Positions 28,665 through 37,619 are shown, numbered from the stretch's first letter. The stretch is 64,000 nucleotides of DNA from Palleronia sp. THAF1 (GCF_009363795.1 NZ_CP045420.1:973001-1037000); one strand, 5' to 3'. The notes: generated by a model not told the origin, from the sequence alone. A program made the numbers and translations.

Positions 28665-30040
28665 CACTCGATCCCGCCGATATCCGCGCCATCATGGACG
28701 CCTTGGACCGCGACGATGTGGGCAAGGTCGCCGACATCAACGGCCAGGCGCCGGGGCTGATCGCGGCGCTGCAGAAGCGGTACGATTGCAAGGTCGACGT
28801 CTTCGGCCTTTGTGCCGACGGAGAGCGGGTCGTCGTGTCGGACGACGAGTTGGACGCTTACTGCATTGCCGTGGGGGCCGCCGGGGGCAACCCGGACCGC
28901 ATCAAGTCCGCGACGCCTGGCAAGGCGATCCGGCCTTACGACGTGATCGCCAACATCAATGGGTTCGGGTCGCGCCATAAGGTGAAGCACCTGAAACCGT
29001 TGATCGAAAACGGCTTCAACGGTCAGACGCGGCTGGTCACGGATATCAAGCAGGGCTCTGGCAGCTATCCCTTCTTCAAGGACTACGGCACAGCGAACAC
29101 GCTGATCGAGCCGACGAAGGCCGCGCCGGGTCGGGCCGTTGTATCGGCGATCCCGCCGAAGACAAGTGCGGGTGCATGGTCCGAGATCGCGAAGGGACTG
29201 GCGGGCGATAGCGGCTGGTTCCGTGATCTGGGCGAGCATTCCATGCTGTTCGAGGATCGCTCGGACACGCTGGTCGTCACCTTCGACAACCTTGATATCG
29301 CCATGGATAAGCGAGAGGATCGTCGCCCCTGGGGCTATGCGTTCATCGAAGCCCAGGGGTGGTCGATGCTGGGCGTCATGGCGTCCGGCTGGACGTGGTT
29401 TCGCGACCCTGCGGTGGACGCAGAATTTATCCGTCTGCGCGACGAAGGCTTCTTCGAGCGGTTCAGCCGCGTTGTCTTCTACGGCGCATCCATGGGCGGC
29501 TACGCGGCGGCAGCGTTCTCTGCCGCTTGTCCAGGGGCGACGGTCTTCGTGACCTCGCCGCAATCGACGCTCGACAAGTCCATCGTGCCTTGGGAAATGC
29601 GCTACAAAACCGCGTGGGACCGGGATTTTTCAGGACCCTTCGGCGACGCGTCACTGGCATCACAGTCAGCCTCGGCCGTTCACATCCTGTATGATCCCTA
29701 CGTCGCCCCCGACGCTGCCCACGCCGCGCGGTTCACGGGCGATAACGTCACGCATTGGCGCTGCCCATTGTTGGGGCATCGGCTGGGGTCCTCTTTGCAG
29801 CAGATGGGCGCTTTGAAAGAGATCACCGTCGCTGCCATCGAAGGGCGGCTGGACCGCGATCTGTTCTACACGACGCTTCGCAAGCGACGCGAGTTGCCGC
29901 GCTACCAGCGAGAGCTCGTGCACCACGCGCTTGACCGTGGTCACGATGCGCTGGCGCTGAAGGTCTGCAATTTTGTGCTGGCACGGCGCAAGGACAAGGC
30001 TCTGGCGGGTATCGTGAAGCAGCTGACCTCTGCAGCTTAG
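28661..30040 (+). CDS. Degenerate methyltransferase domain fused to alpha/beta-hydrolase-like domain
   Basis: 459 residues. Residues about 20-160 align by eye with the methyltransferase half of the preceding protein: RYDCKVDVFGL against RYQCDVVLIDI, and LVTDIKQGSGSYPFFKDYGT against LDIRKGSGGIPAMKKFGA. However, the SAM loop reads VADINGQA instead of ADIGCG, so cofactor binding is doubtful. The second half carries FYGASMGGYAAAAF, a nucleophile-elbow pattern with S277, as in alpha/beta hydrolases. A paralogue of this half is the next gene on the opposite strand. Similar Rhodobacterales proteins are often mislabelled as phosphosulfate reductases. Substrate unknown. Confidence 0.78.
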   Translation: MTLDPADIRAIMDALDRDDVGKVADINGQAPGLIAALQKRYDCKVDVFGLCADGERVVVSDDELDAYCIAVGAAGGNPDRIKSATPGKAIRPYDVIANINGFGSRHKVKHLKPLIENGFNGQTRLVTDIKQGSGSYPFFKDYGTANTLIEPTKAAPGRAVVSAIPPKTSAGAWSEIAKGLAGDSGWFRDLGEHSMLFEDRSDTLVVTFDNLDIAMDKREDRRPWGYAFIEAQGWSMLGVMASGWTWFRDPAVDAEFIRLRDEGFFERFSRVVFYGASMGGYAAAAFSAACPGATVFVTSPQSTLDKSIVPWEMRYKTAWDRDFSGPFGDASLASQSASAVHILYDPYVAPDAAHAARFTGDNVTHWRCPLLGHRLGSSLQQMGALKEITVAAIEGRLDRDLFYTTLRKRRELPRYQRELVHHALDRGHDALALKVCNFVLARRKDKALAGIVKQLTSAA

Positions 30041-30080
30041 CGTGGTGCTGAAACCTAAGCTGGACGACACGCTGACCGGG

Positions 30081-31061
30081 TCAGTCGTCCAGCCAATCTG
30101 GATACTCACCGCGCGCGTCCATCGCTTGAATGGCAGCGTTCAGGCGCTTGCGGAACATCGGCCCACCGCCGCGCTTCAAGCTGGCCTTGCAAGCCAAGGC
30201 AATCAGGCGCTGTCGATCCTGGGCGACAAGGCGGACAATCAGACGCCGCAGCCAGACCAGATCGCCGTGGCGTTTGCGCAGGGCCTTATGGGCGTCGGCG
30301 CGGCTCATTTCGCCGCTTCCAAGGCCGTCGATCAGCGGATGCAGCAGGTCCATCCGCTCTAGCACCAGCGCTAGCGATCCGCCCTCTGGATCCGCCATGT
30401 AAGGCATAGGGATCAAGGTGACGTTGGCGTTGCGGAATAAGGTGGCATGCATCGCGTCCATCGGCTGTTGGGGATCGAACAACACCATGACTTCTTCCGC
30501 GGCTTCGATCATCTCGGGCGCATAAGCGTAGCGTCCGCCGAACGCGATCCGGCGCGCGGACGGAAACCGCGTGTCCCAACCGGCGATGCGGGTTTCCATG
30601 GTGGCCTGTGGGGCCAGCGCCACCACACGCGCGCCCGGCGCTGTTACGGAATAGGCGGCCGCCGCGTATCCACCGGCTTCGGCGCCGTAGAATATCACGC
30701 GGTCGTATTCGTCGAAGAAGACGTCATCGGCCAGATCGTCGAAGAAGGCGAACACGGCGTTGCTGCGAAACCAGGTGGGGCGGGCGGCAGTGATGTGGAG
30801 GACGGACCAGTTCTTGTCTTCGGCAAGGTCCAGCGCCACCGGCAGACCGGATTCGCGTTTCAGCGTCACCTCGACCTCTTCAAAGGACACCATCAATGTC
30901 GCTCCGCGGGACACGAGCGTCGCGGTATGATCGGCGTCCAGCACCCGGTGGTAGCCACGATCGCCCGCTGCGGCCTGCAACTGCTCCAGCACGCCTGCGG
31001 CATCCACCGGACGAGCTTCTTCGATGTTTGCCACGTCATCTGCTGCCATGGTCTCGGTCAT
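30081..31061 (-). CDS. Alpha/beta-hydrolase-like protein lacking the serine nucleophile
   Basis: 326 residues, paralogous to the C-terminal half of the plus-strand protein that ends 40 bases away. FYGAEAGGYAAAAYSVTAPGA aligns with the neighbour's FYGASMGGYAAAAFSAACPGA. The nucleophile position is E128 here instead of serine, so normal hydrolase chemistry should be absent. The N-terminal 60 residues are acidic, and the C-terminus is basic and helical. The start at 31061 (MTETMAADD) is preferred over 31142, whose extension is Arg-rich noise. It is convergent with the preceding gene; role unknown, possibly a non-catalytic partner. Confidence 0.75.
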   Translation of the reverse strand: MTETMAADDVANIEEARPVDAAGVLEQLQAAAGDRGYHRVLDADHTATLVSRGATLMVSFEEVEVTLKRESGLPVALDLAEDKNWSVLHITAARPTWFRSNAVFAFFDDLADDVFFDEYDRVIFYGAEAGGYAAAAYSVTAPGARVVALAPQATMETRIAGWDTRFPSARRIAFGGRYAYAPEMIEAAEEVMVLFDPQQPMDAMHATLFRNANVTLIPMPYMADPEGGSLALVLERMDLLHPLIDGLGSGEMSRADAHKALRKRHGDLVWLRRLIVRLVAQDRQRLIALACKASLKRGGGPMFRKRLNAAIQAMDARGEYPDWLDD

Positions 31062-31247
31062 GTCTGCCCCTCTTGGCCGGAACCGGTATTCGGCCCCACA
31101 CGAAGACCGTCTTCGGTGATACCTAATGCCAACCCAAGGCAATTTTAAGGAAGGAAGGGGACGGTTGCTGGCCCGTGATGGGCATTCGCGCTTGCCGTGC
31201 GGGTCAGCGATGGCCTATGTCTGCTGCCGATCAATGATGGGACTGCC

Positions 31248-32183
31248 GTGCCGACTTCCGCCGACCCCCATGCCAATCAGCGCGTCTACAGCGACCCGGA
31301 AACGCATGTCGTCTTTCATCTGGGCGCGCATTGCACCGGCGAAGACAGCCTGATCTTCTCTCTCAAGCGCGACAAATCGTTGTTAGAGAAATACAACCTG
31401 GGCGTGCTGCGCCAGAAGTTCTTTACCGATATCCTTAGAGAATACACAACGGAATTGCTGCGCGGTCGCGCGGCGGACCTGTCCGAACAAGAGCATCTCT
31501 TCCAGTCCCTGATCGGCACGAACCTCGTCGACCGTCTGGTGCTGTCATACGACAGTTTTCTGTCCGGGCCACAGAGGGTTCTGGCCGCCGGCGGTCTGTA
31601 TGTGAACGCGGATCAAAAGGCGCGAGAGCTACGCAACTGCGTCCCGGACAATCCGGTGTCTTTCATGTTGGCGATCCGCAATCCGGCGACATTCCTGCCC
31701 GCCATGTTCGCGAAGGTCAGCGAAGCGCAGGACATCGAAGATTTCCTAGGCGCGATCGATCCGTTTTCGATCCGGTGGAGCCAGGTCATCGCGCAGATCC
31801 GCGAAGGCGCGCCGGATGCGCCGATCACCGTTTGGTGCAACGAGGACACGCCTTTCGTTTGGGGCAAGGTCCTGCGCAGCGGCTTCGGGATCGCCGGTGA
31901 AGAGATGCTCGACGGCCAATTCGATATCGCGAAAGACATCATGACGGAACAGGGTCGGGCGGCGTTCGAATCCTACGTCGCTGTAAAACCGCCCCGCTCG
32001 GACGCGCAAGCGGCGTCGATCATCGAACTGTTCTTGGAGCGGTTCGCCGATCCCGAGCAGCTGATCGAGGACGATAGCCTGCCCGGCTATGCGCCCGAAG
32101 ACCTGACCGCCATGACCCGTCTGTATGAAGAGGATATCGCGCGCATCGCCGCCATGCCGGGCGTCACACTGCTGTCGCCATGA
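31248..32183 (+). CDS. Sulfotransferase-like protein of the glycan cluster
   Basis: About 311 residues. Near the N-terminus VVFHLGAHCTGED (residues 21-33) resembles the phosphosulfate-binding strand-loop of sulfotransferases (HxGxxxTG), and FMLAIRNPATFLPAMF resembles the second conserved region (RNP...). The match is by eye and moderate. The GTG at 31248 is the likeliest start; an earlier one at 31197 is possible, and no strong ribosome-binding site supports either. The stop overlaps the following glycosyltransferase as ATGA (32180-32183), so they are coupled. Sulfation of a surface sugar is the inferred role. Confidence 0.68.
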   Translation: MPTSADPHANQRVYSDPETHVVFHLGAHCTGEDSLIFSLKRDKSLLEKYNLGVLRQKFFTDILREYTTELLRGRAADLSEQEHLFQSLIGTNLVDRLVLSYDSFLSGPQRVLAAGGLYVNADQKARELRNCVPDNPVSFMLAIRNPATFLPAMFAKVSEAQDIEDFLGAIDPFSIRWSQVIAQIREGAPDAPITVWCNEDTPFVWGKVLRSGFGIAGEEMLDGQFDIAKDIMTEQGRAAFESYVAVKPPRSDAQAASIIELFLERFADPEQLIEDDSLPGYAPEDLTAMTRLYEEDIARIAAMPGVTLLSP

Positions 32184-33202
32184 GGGTACTGGCGATCTCC
32201 AGCTTGCGGGACGAGGGGCTGAACCTGCTGCACTGGATCGCCCACCACCGGGCGGCGGGGGTGACGGACTGGCTGCTCTTCACCAACGACTGCGCGGATG
32301 GCACTGATACGATGCTCGATTTGTTGCAGGCGGCCGGGATCGTCACGCATGTGCGCAACGCCGTGCCGGAAGGGCGCACGCCGCAATGGTCCGCCTTGCG
32401 ACAGGCGCGCGATCAGCCAGCCTATGGCCGCGCGGATTGGGCGATGGTCATCGATTGCGACGAATACGTGAACCTGCGCCCATCGGTGCCGACGATCCCG
32501 GCGCTGATCGACCGCGCGGGCGCCGATGCCATCGTTCTTCCGTGGCGACTGTTCGGTCACAACGGCCACGCGCGCCGCCCCGAAACCCCGCCGACCGAGG
32601 CTTATACCCGTGCGATCCCGCCCGATGCGCTTTACCCGGCACTGTCGCGGTTCTTCAAGACGCTCTACCGGCAAGAGGCGTTCCGCGCCCCCGGCGTGCA
32701 CCGCCCAAAGGCGCGCAAGGACGCGGCGCCATCATGGGTTGACGGATCTGGCCAGCCGCTGGGAGAGGACTTCGCCCGCGCCAATCAGATCATGCTGTGG
32801 GGCCAGCCGCTGGCCACCGATCTGGTGCAACTCAACCACTACTCCGTCCGCTCGGCAGAGGACTTCGTGGCGAAGGTAGCGCGGGGGTTGCCCAACCACA
32901 CCGACAAGCCGATCGACTTGACATACTGGGTCGAACGCAACTTCAACGCCGTGCCCGACGACACCATCGCCCCCATGGCCGCCGCCACCGCGCGCGAGTT
33001 GGAGCACCTACGCAGCCTGCCCGGCGTGGCCGAGGCGGAAGCCGCCAGCCGCGGTTGGCACAGCGCGGGCTTCGATGCCGCGCTGCACGATCCCGCCATG
33101 GTCAAGCTGTTCGGGCGCCTGTTGCTGTCGGCGGGCAGCACCGCCCCCGACGCGCAGACCGCGATGACGCTGGTGCGCCTGTTCCAGCGCGCGGGCGTCT
33201 AG
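32180..33202 (+). CDS. Family-2 glycosyltransferase (PF13704-like)
   Basis: 340 residues, single domain, a clear paralogue of the C-terminal half of the 741-residue transferase: [35 protein letters not shown], and metal-binding VIDCDEY with D92/D94. Later shared blocks are LPWRLFGHNG, GVHRPKAR, WVDGSGQPL and QLNHYSVRSAEDF. Probably cytosolic and acting on a lipid- or protein-linked glycan; donor and acceptor unknown. It overlaps the sulfotransferase-like gene by 4 bases and closes the cluster, 68 bases before the MoxR gene. Confidence 0.85.
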   Translation: MRVLAISSLRDEGLNLLHWIAHHRAAGVTDWLLFTNDCADGTDTMLDLLQAAGIVTHVRNAVPEGRTPQWSALRQARDQPAYGRADWAMVIDCDEYVNLRPSVPTIPALIDRAGADAIVLPWRLFGHNGHARRPETPPTEAYTRAIPPDALYPALSRFFKTLYRQEAFRAPGVHRPKARKDAAPSWVDGSGQPLGEDFARANQIMLWGQPLATDLVQLNHYSVRSAEDFVAKVARGLPNHTDKPIDLTYWVERNFNAVPDDTIAPMAAATARELEHLRSLPGVAEAEAASRGWHSAGFDAALHDPAMVKLFGRLLLSAGSTAPDAQTAMTLVRLFQRAGV

Positions 33203-33270
33203 GACTTTTGCGCCATTGACCCTATGCCGGTCGGGTGCAGGTATCGCCAGGCAACCAGCAAGGACAGACC

Positions 33271-34182
33271 ATGGCCGACATGCCCGCTTCCATCGACGAT
33301 GTGCAGACCATGCTGCGCGATCAGGACTACGTTTGCGGGCGTCCGCTTGCGACCGTGGCCTATCTTGCGCTGACCCTGGGCCGCCCGTTGTTCCTTGAAG
33401 GCGAGGCGGGAACGGGAAAGACCGAAATCGCGAAGGCCATCGCCGCCGCGCTGGGCCGTAAGCTGATCCGCCTGCAATGCTACGAAGGGCTGGACGCCGC
33501 ATCCGCCGTCTACGAATGGAACTTCGCCGAGCAGATGATCGCGATTCGCTCGGCCGAAGCGACCGGCGGGGCCGACCGCGCGGCCCTGAAGACGGAGCTC
33601 TTCACCGAGGACTACCTGATCTCACGACCGCTTCTGGAAGCGATGCGTCCCCAGACCGGCGGCGCGCCCGTCCTCTTGATCGATGAGATCGACCGCACCG
33701 ACGCCCCGTTCGAGGCCTTCTTGCTGGAAGCCCTGTCGGACTTCGCCGTCACCATCCCGGAACTCGGCACGATCAAGGCGCCAGAGCCGCCCATCGTAAT
33801 CCTGACGTCGAACCGCACGCGCGAAGTCCACGACGCGCTCAAGCGCCGCTGCCTTTACCACTGGGTCGATTACCCGGCCTTCGAGCGTGAGATCGACATC
33901 CTGCAAGCCCGCGCGCCCGAAGCCTCTGCCGATCTGTCGCGGCAGGTGGTTGCTTTCGTTCAGAAACTGCGCGGGAAAGACCTTTTCAAGAAGCCCGGCG
34001 TGGCCGAGACCATCGACTGGGCGAAGTGCTTGCTGGCGCTCGACATGATGGAGCTTAGCCCGCAGGTGATCGCCGACACCCTCGGCGCGATCCTTAAATA
34101 CCAGGACGACATTCAACGCATGGAAGGCTCTGAAGCCAAGCGCCTGTTGGACGAGGTCAACGCGGAACTCAGCCCAGCATGA
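33271..34182 (+). CDS. MoxR-family AAA+ ATPase (CoxD-like)
   Basis: 303 residues. AAA+ ATPase with Walker A GEAGTGKTEIAKA near residue 52 and Walker B VLLIDEIDR near residue 132, then a sensor region ILTSNRTREVHDALKRRC. Paired with a VWA protein downstream, the MoxR/VWA pattern of cofactor-insertion chaperones; CoxD performs this for the copper-molybdenum site of CO dehydrogenase (family knowledge). The start at 33271 has AAGGA upstream; an earlier frame from 33235 is rejected. A repeat hairpin separates it from the VWA gene. Confidence 0.92.
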   Translation: MADMPASIDDVQTMLRDQDYVCGRPLATVAYLALTLGRPLFLEGEAGTGKTEIAKAIAAALGRKLIRLQCYEGLDAASAVYEWNFAEQMIAIRSAEATGGADRAALKTELFTEDYLISRPLLEAMRPQTGGAPVLLIDEIDRTDAPFEAFLLEALSDFAVTIPELGTIKAPEPPIVILTSNRTREVHDALKRRCLYHWVDYPAFEREIDILQARAPEASADLSRQVVAFVQKLRGKDLFKKPGVAETIDWAKCLLALDMMELSPQVIADTLGAILKYQDDIQRMEGSEAKRLLDEVNAELSPA

Positions 34183-34187
34183 TGCTG

Positions 34188-34235
34188 CTTCATCGTTCCT
34201 TAAATACCTCGGGGGTCCGGGGGTAGGACCCCCGG
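34188..34235 (-). repeat. Intergenic repeat, copy A (GC hairpin plus GAGGTATTT..GATGAAG tail)
   Basis: Read on the minus strand it is a GC hairpin (CCGGGGGTCC / ACCCCCGG) followed by ACCCCCGAGGTATTTAAGG and AACGATGAAG. The same tail is found at 39691-39752 and 47418-47469. It occupies almost the whole 62-base gap between the MoxR and VWA genes. The hairpin may act as an RNA processing or attenuation element in this transcript, but there is no T-run. Confidence 0.75.
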
Positions 34236-34244
34236 CTTGGACCG

Positions 34245-35510
34245 ATGGCGAAATACACCGATCTCGACCTGCCGGAGCACCCGAAGCTCGCGCACAACAT
34301 CACGTGGTTCGCCCGTGCGTTGCGCACCGCTGGCCTGCCCATAGGTCCGGGCCGCGTGATCGATGCGATCCGCGCCGTGGAGACTGCAGGCTTCACCGAC
34401 AAGCGCGACTTCTACTGGGTTCTGCACGCCTGCTTCGTCACCAAACGCGACCAGCGCGAGACCTTCGATCAGGTGTTCCGCCTGTACTGGCGCGACCCGC
34501 GATACATGGAACAGATGATTTCCTTCATGTCGCCGATGGTGCGCGGCGTTGCCGAGGAACGGACCGCCAAGGCCGCCGAAAAACGCGCGGCAGAGGCGTT
34601 GCTGGAGGGTGCGCAGGAACCCGACCTGCCGCCCCCGCTGGAAGAAGAGCCGCAAGAGGACACCCTGATAGAGGTCGACGCCAGCCGCACCATGTCCGAC
34701 GAGGAACGCCTGCGGACACTGGATTTCGAGCAGATGTCGAACGCGGAAATGGCGCGCGCGAAGAAGATGATCGCGCGGCTGACCCTGCCGGTGCAGCCGT
34801 TGAAGTCCCGCCGCACCATCGCCGCGCCGCAGGGTCTGTCGCCCGATTGGCGGCGCACGATGCGCACGGCGATGCGGTCTGGGGGCGAACTCACCCGGTT
34901 TGAGCGTCGCACGCCCCGCATCCGCTGGCCCGCTCTGGTGGCGATCTGCGACATCTCTGGATCGATGTCGCATTACTCCCGCGCGGTGCTGCACTTCCTG
35001 CATGCAGTCTCGAACCAGAAGGGCGCGGGCTGGGCGGATGTGCACGCCTTCACCTTCGGAACGCGGCTGACCAATATCACCCGCCACCTACGCCAGCGCG
35101 ATGTGGATGCGGCCCTCGCCGCCGCCGGTGCGCAGGCGCAGGACTGGGAGGGCGGCACCCGGATCGGCCAGTGCCTGACAGAGTTCAACCGCGACTGGTC
35201 GCGTCGGGTCATGGGGCAGGGGGCCATCGTTCTTCTGATCACCGATGGCCTTGATCGGGGTGACCCGGATGAGCTGGAGCGCGCGATCACCCGCCTGCAG
35301 CTTACCGCGCGCCGCGTGATCTGGCTCAATCCGCTGTTGCGCTTCGATGGCTTCGCTCCAAAGGCCAAGGGCATCGCCACGATCCTGCGCCACGTGGACA
35401 GCTTTCGCGCCGGTCACGACATCGCATCGCTGGAAGGATTGGCCGCTGCGATCGCCAAACCCGACGACGTCGGCGAGAAAGCGCGCATGATGCGCCTTTT
35501 GGGCGTGTGA
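34245..35510 (+). CDS. VWA-domain protein, CoxE family
   Basis: 421 residues. Helical N-terminal half, charged linker near residues 120-150, and a C-terminal von Willebrand A domain. Its metal-dependent adhesion site reads CDISGSMSHYS (DxSxS), with VLLITDGLDRGDPDEL as the partner motif and the CoxE-type ending WLNPLLRFDGFAPKAKGI. CoxE works with the CoxD MoxR ATPase in maturing molybdenum hydroxylases. Because the structural coxSML genes are absent from the window, the client could also be xanthine dehydrogenase-like. An OmpA gene follows after 91 bases. Confidence 0.9.
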   Translation: MAKYTDLDLPEHPKLAHNITWFARALRTAGLPIGPGRVIDAIRAVETAGFTDKRDFYWVLHACFVTKRDQRETFDQVFRLYWRDPRYMEQMISFMSPMVRGVAEERTAKAAEKRAAEALLEGAQEPDLPPPLEEEPQEDTLIEVDASRTMSDEERLRTLDFEQMSNAEMARAKKMIARLTLPVQPLKSRRTIAAPQGLSPDWRRTMRTAMRSGGELTRFERRTPRIRWPALVAICDISGSMSHYSRAVLHFLHAVSNQKGAGWADVHAFTFGTRLTNITRHLRQRDVDAALAAAGAQAQDWEGGTRIGQCLTEFNRDWSRRVMGQGAIVLLITDGLDRGDPDELERAITRLQLTARRVIWLNPLLRFDGFAPKAKGIATILRHVDSFRAGHDIASLEGLAAAIAKPDDVGEKARMMRLLGV

Positions 35511-35601
35511 TATGCGATAACCACGCCGAAAAACGCCCTTGAAGGAACGTCCGCCGCGCTCAGCTGTTAGCAGGCAACCCAACTCCTCAAGGATGTTTTC
35601 C

Positions 35602-37596
35602 ATGTTGAAGTCTCTTAAGACAACCACCGCGCTCGTCGCTTCGTTGAACCTGATCGTGCCCTTCCCGGCGCTCGCTCAGGCGACCGACGCACAGTCCCGC
35701 GCCGTCGAGGCCTGCTCGGCCGATATCACCTCTGCCGAATGTCTGACCGCGACGCAGGATGCAGTATCCCAAGGCGTTGATCCGGAACAGCTGCAGGCGC
35801 AAATTCAGAACGGTCCCGAAGCGGAAGCGGAAGCCGAGGCTGGCTTAGAAGCCGAACCCTCCGAGGCACCTGCCGCGCCGGAAGCCCCCGAAGCCGCTGC
35901 CGAACCCGAAGCGCCCGCTGATGTCGGCACGGTGAATGAGGAAGCGCCTGCCGCCGAAGCGCCAGTGGAAGAGGCTCCCGCGGAAGAAGCACCCGCTATC
36001 GAAGCCCCTGCCGCTGAAGCCCCGGCTGAAGAGGCCGCGCCAGAGTCGACAACCGCCCCCGAGGCCGCGCCGGAAAGCACCGAACAGATGCCGTCCGAGG
36101 CTGACCTGCAGGAGCAGCTTGGTGCGGATACAGACGTGAACGCCGAAGCGGATGCAGCTGTCGAAGCGGAAACTGAAGTCGAAGCACAGACGGAGGCCGG
36201 CTCCGAAGCGGAAATGGAGACCGAGGCTCAAACCGAGACCGAAGCACCCTTGGAAGCAGAAGCTGAGGCCGAAGCTGAGACTGACGCCGAAACCGCGACG
36301 GACGACACCATGCCGTCTACGGACGATCTGGAGCAGCAACTCGGAGCCGCCGAAGCCGAGGCCGAAGGTCAGGCAAACGCCGACGTCGAAGCCGAAGGTG
36401 ACGCAACCGCCGATAGCGAGACGGTGACGGACATCGAGTCCGAGACGACTGCCGAAACCTCGACCGTCGCGCCCGAAGAGCAGACCATGACGGAAAGCGA
36501 GCAAGCCGCCGTTGAAGGCGCGGCCCCCGCCGCCGCTGCTGCGTCCGAAGATGCGGAGGCCGTCGAAAGCGAGACAACGACCATCACCGACACGCGCTCC
36601 AGCTCGGAAGATTTCGAGGAGTCGATCAACGCCCAGCCGGCCGATGCGACCGCTCAGGCCAACAACGATGACGATGACGATAACGACAACGAAGACGGCA
36701 TTTCCGGTCTGACCGATCTGGAAAAAGCGCTTGTCCTTGGTGCCGGTGCTCTCGGTGTTGGCATGCTGTTGCGCGGCAATCAGCAGGTCGTCGCATCCTC
36801 GAACGACCGTGTTGTCGTTTCGGGCAGCGACGGTGGGTATGAGTTGATCAAGGACGACAACTCGCTGCTGGCCCAACCCGGTGCGCAGGTTCAGAACCAG
36901 ACGTTCGACGACGGCTCCAGCCGTTCCACCGTGACGTATGAGGATGGCACCCAGATCGTCACCATCCGTGACAATCAACTGCGTGTCGTGCGCCGCGTGC
37001 GGATCTCGCCCAACGGTGAGCAAGTCGTGCTGATCGACGACCTGAACGAGAACATCCAGCCGGTGAACGTCCAGCAACTGCAGCAGACCACGCAGCAGTC
37101 GCAAACGGTCAACTTGGCCGATGAAGCCGCTTTGCGTCAGGCCTTGGCAACCGATCGGTCCTTTGATCGCGCCTACAGCTTGAGCCAAGTGCGCAACATC
37201 GCCGAGGTCCGCCAGCAGGTGCCCGCCGTCGATCTTGAATCGATCACCTTCGAAACAGGCTCTGCCGCCATCCGTCCCGAGCAGGCCGATGAGTTGCGCG
37301 GTCTGGGTCAGTACATTCGCGACAGCATCGCGGAAAACCCGCGTGCGATCTTCCTCGTGGAAGGTCACACCGATACCGTCGGCAACGGGGCCTACAACCT
37401 TGCGCTGTCCGACCGCCGCGCGGAGTCAGTGGCGCTGGCGCTGACGGAGTATTTCGACGTGCCAGCCTCGAACCTTGTGGTCCAAGGCTACGGCGAGCGC
37501 TTCCTGAAGGTCGCGCAGGAAGGCGACATCCGCGAGAACCGTCGCGCCACCGTGCGCAACGTGACCCCGCTTCTGCAGATTGCCGCTGCGAACTGA
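35602..37596 (+). CDS. Large acidic OmpA-family outer-membrane protein
   Basis: 664 residues. A signal peptide (MLKSLKTTTALVASLNLIVP, cut likely after ALA) is followed by a long Glu/Ala-rich low-complexity region (about 70-370). That region contains two similar blocks, MPSEADLQEQLGAD at residue 163 and MPSTDDLEQQLGAA at 237, then an aspartate/asparagine run and a short hydrophobic segment KALVLGAGALGVGMLL near 374-390. The C-terminal 115 residues are an OmpA domain with FETGSAAIRPEQ, VEGHTDTVGNG and LSDRRAESV, expected to bind peptidoglycan. AAGGA lies 8 bases upstream of the chosen start. It has its own terminator, so it is a separate transcription unit amid the maturation genes. Confidence 0.93.
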   Translation: MLKSLKTTTALVASLNLIVPFPALAQATDAQSRAVEACSADITSAECLTATQDAVSQGVDPEQLQAQIQNGPEAEAEAEAGLEAEPSEAPAAPEAPEAAAEPEAPADVGTVNEEAPAAEAPVEEAPAEEAPAIEAPAAEAPAEEAAPESTTAPEAAPESTEQMPSEADLQEQLGADTDVNAEADAAVEAETEVEAQTEAGSEAEMETEAQTETEAPLEAEAEAEAETDAETATDDTMPSTDDLEQQLGAAEAEAEGQANADVEAEGDATADSETVTDIESETTAETSTVAPEEQTMTESEQAAVEGAAPAAAAASEDAEAVESETTTITDTRSSSEDFEESINAQPADATAQANNDDDDDNDNEDGISGLTDLEKALVLGAGALGVGMLLRGNQQVVASSNDRVVVSGSDGGYELIKDDNSLLAQPGAQVQNQTFDDGSSRSTVTYEDGTQIVTIRDNQLRVVRRVRISPNGEQVVLIDDLNENIQPVNVQQLQQTTQQSQTVNLADEAALRQALATDRSFDRAYSLSQVRNIAEVRQQVPAVDLESITFETGSAAIRPEQADELRGLGQYIRDSIAENPRAIFLVEGHTDTVGNGAYNLALSDRRAESVALALTEYFDVPASNLVVQGYGERFLKVAQEGDIRENRRATVRNVTPLLQIAAAN

Positions 37597-37619
37597 TCCG
37601 AAGCTTCGGGTAGAGACAG

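Noticed and set aside
35800-36500. Possible tandem DNA repeat or CRISPR-like array in the OmpA gene
   Set aside because: Repetition is at the amino-acid level only; units are irregular, without constant spacers or identical DNA repeats.
35845-37368. Gly/Phe-rich minus-strand frame opposite the OmpA gene
   Set aside because: Produced by the repetitive GAA/GCC codons of the Glu/Ala-rich region read backwards; no start signal.
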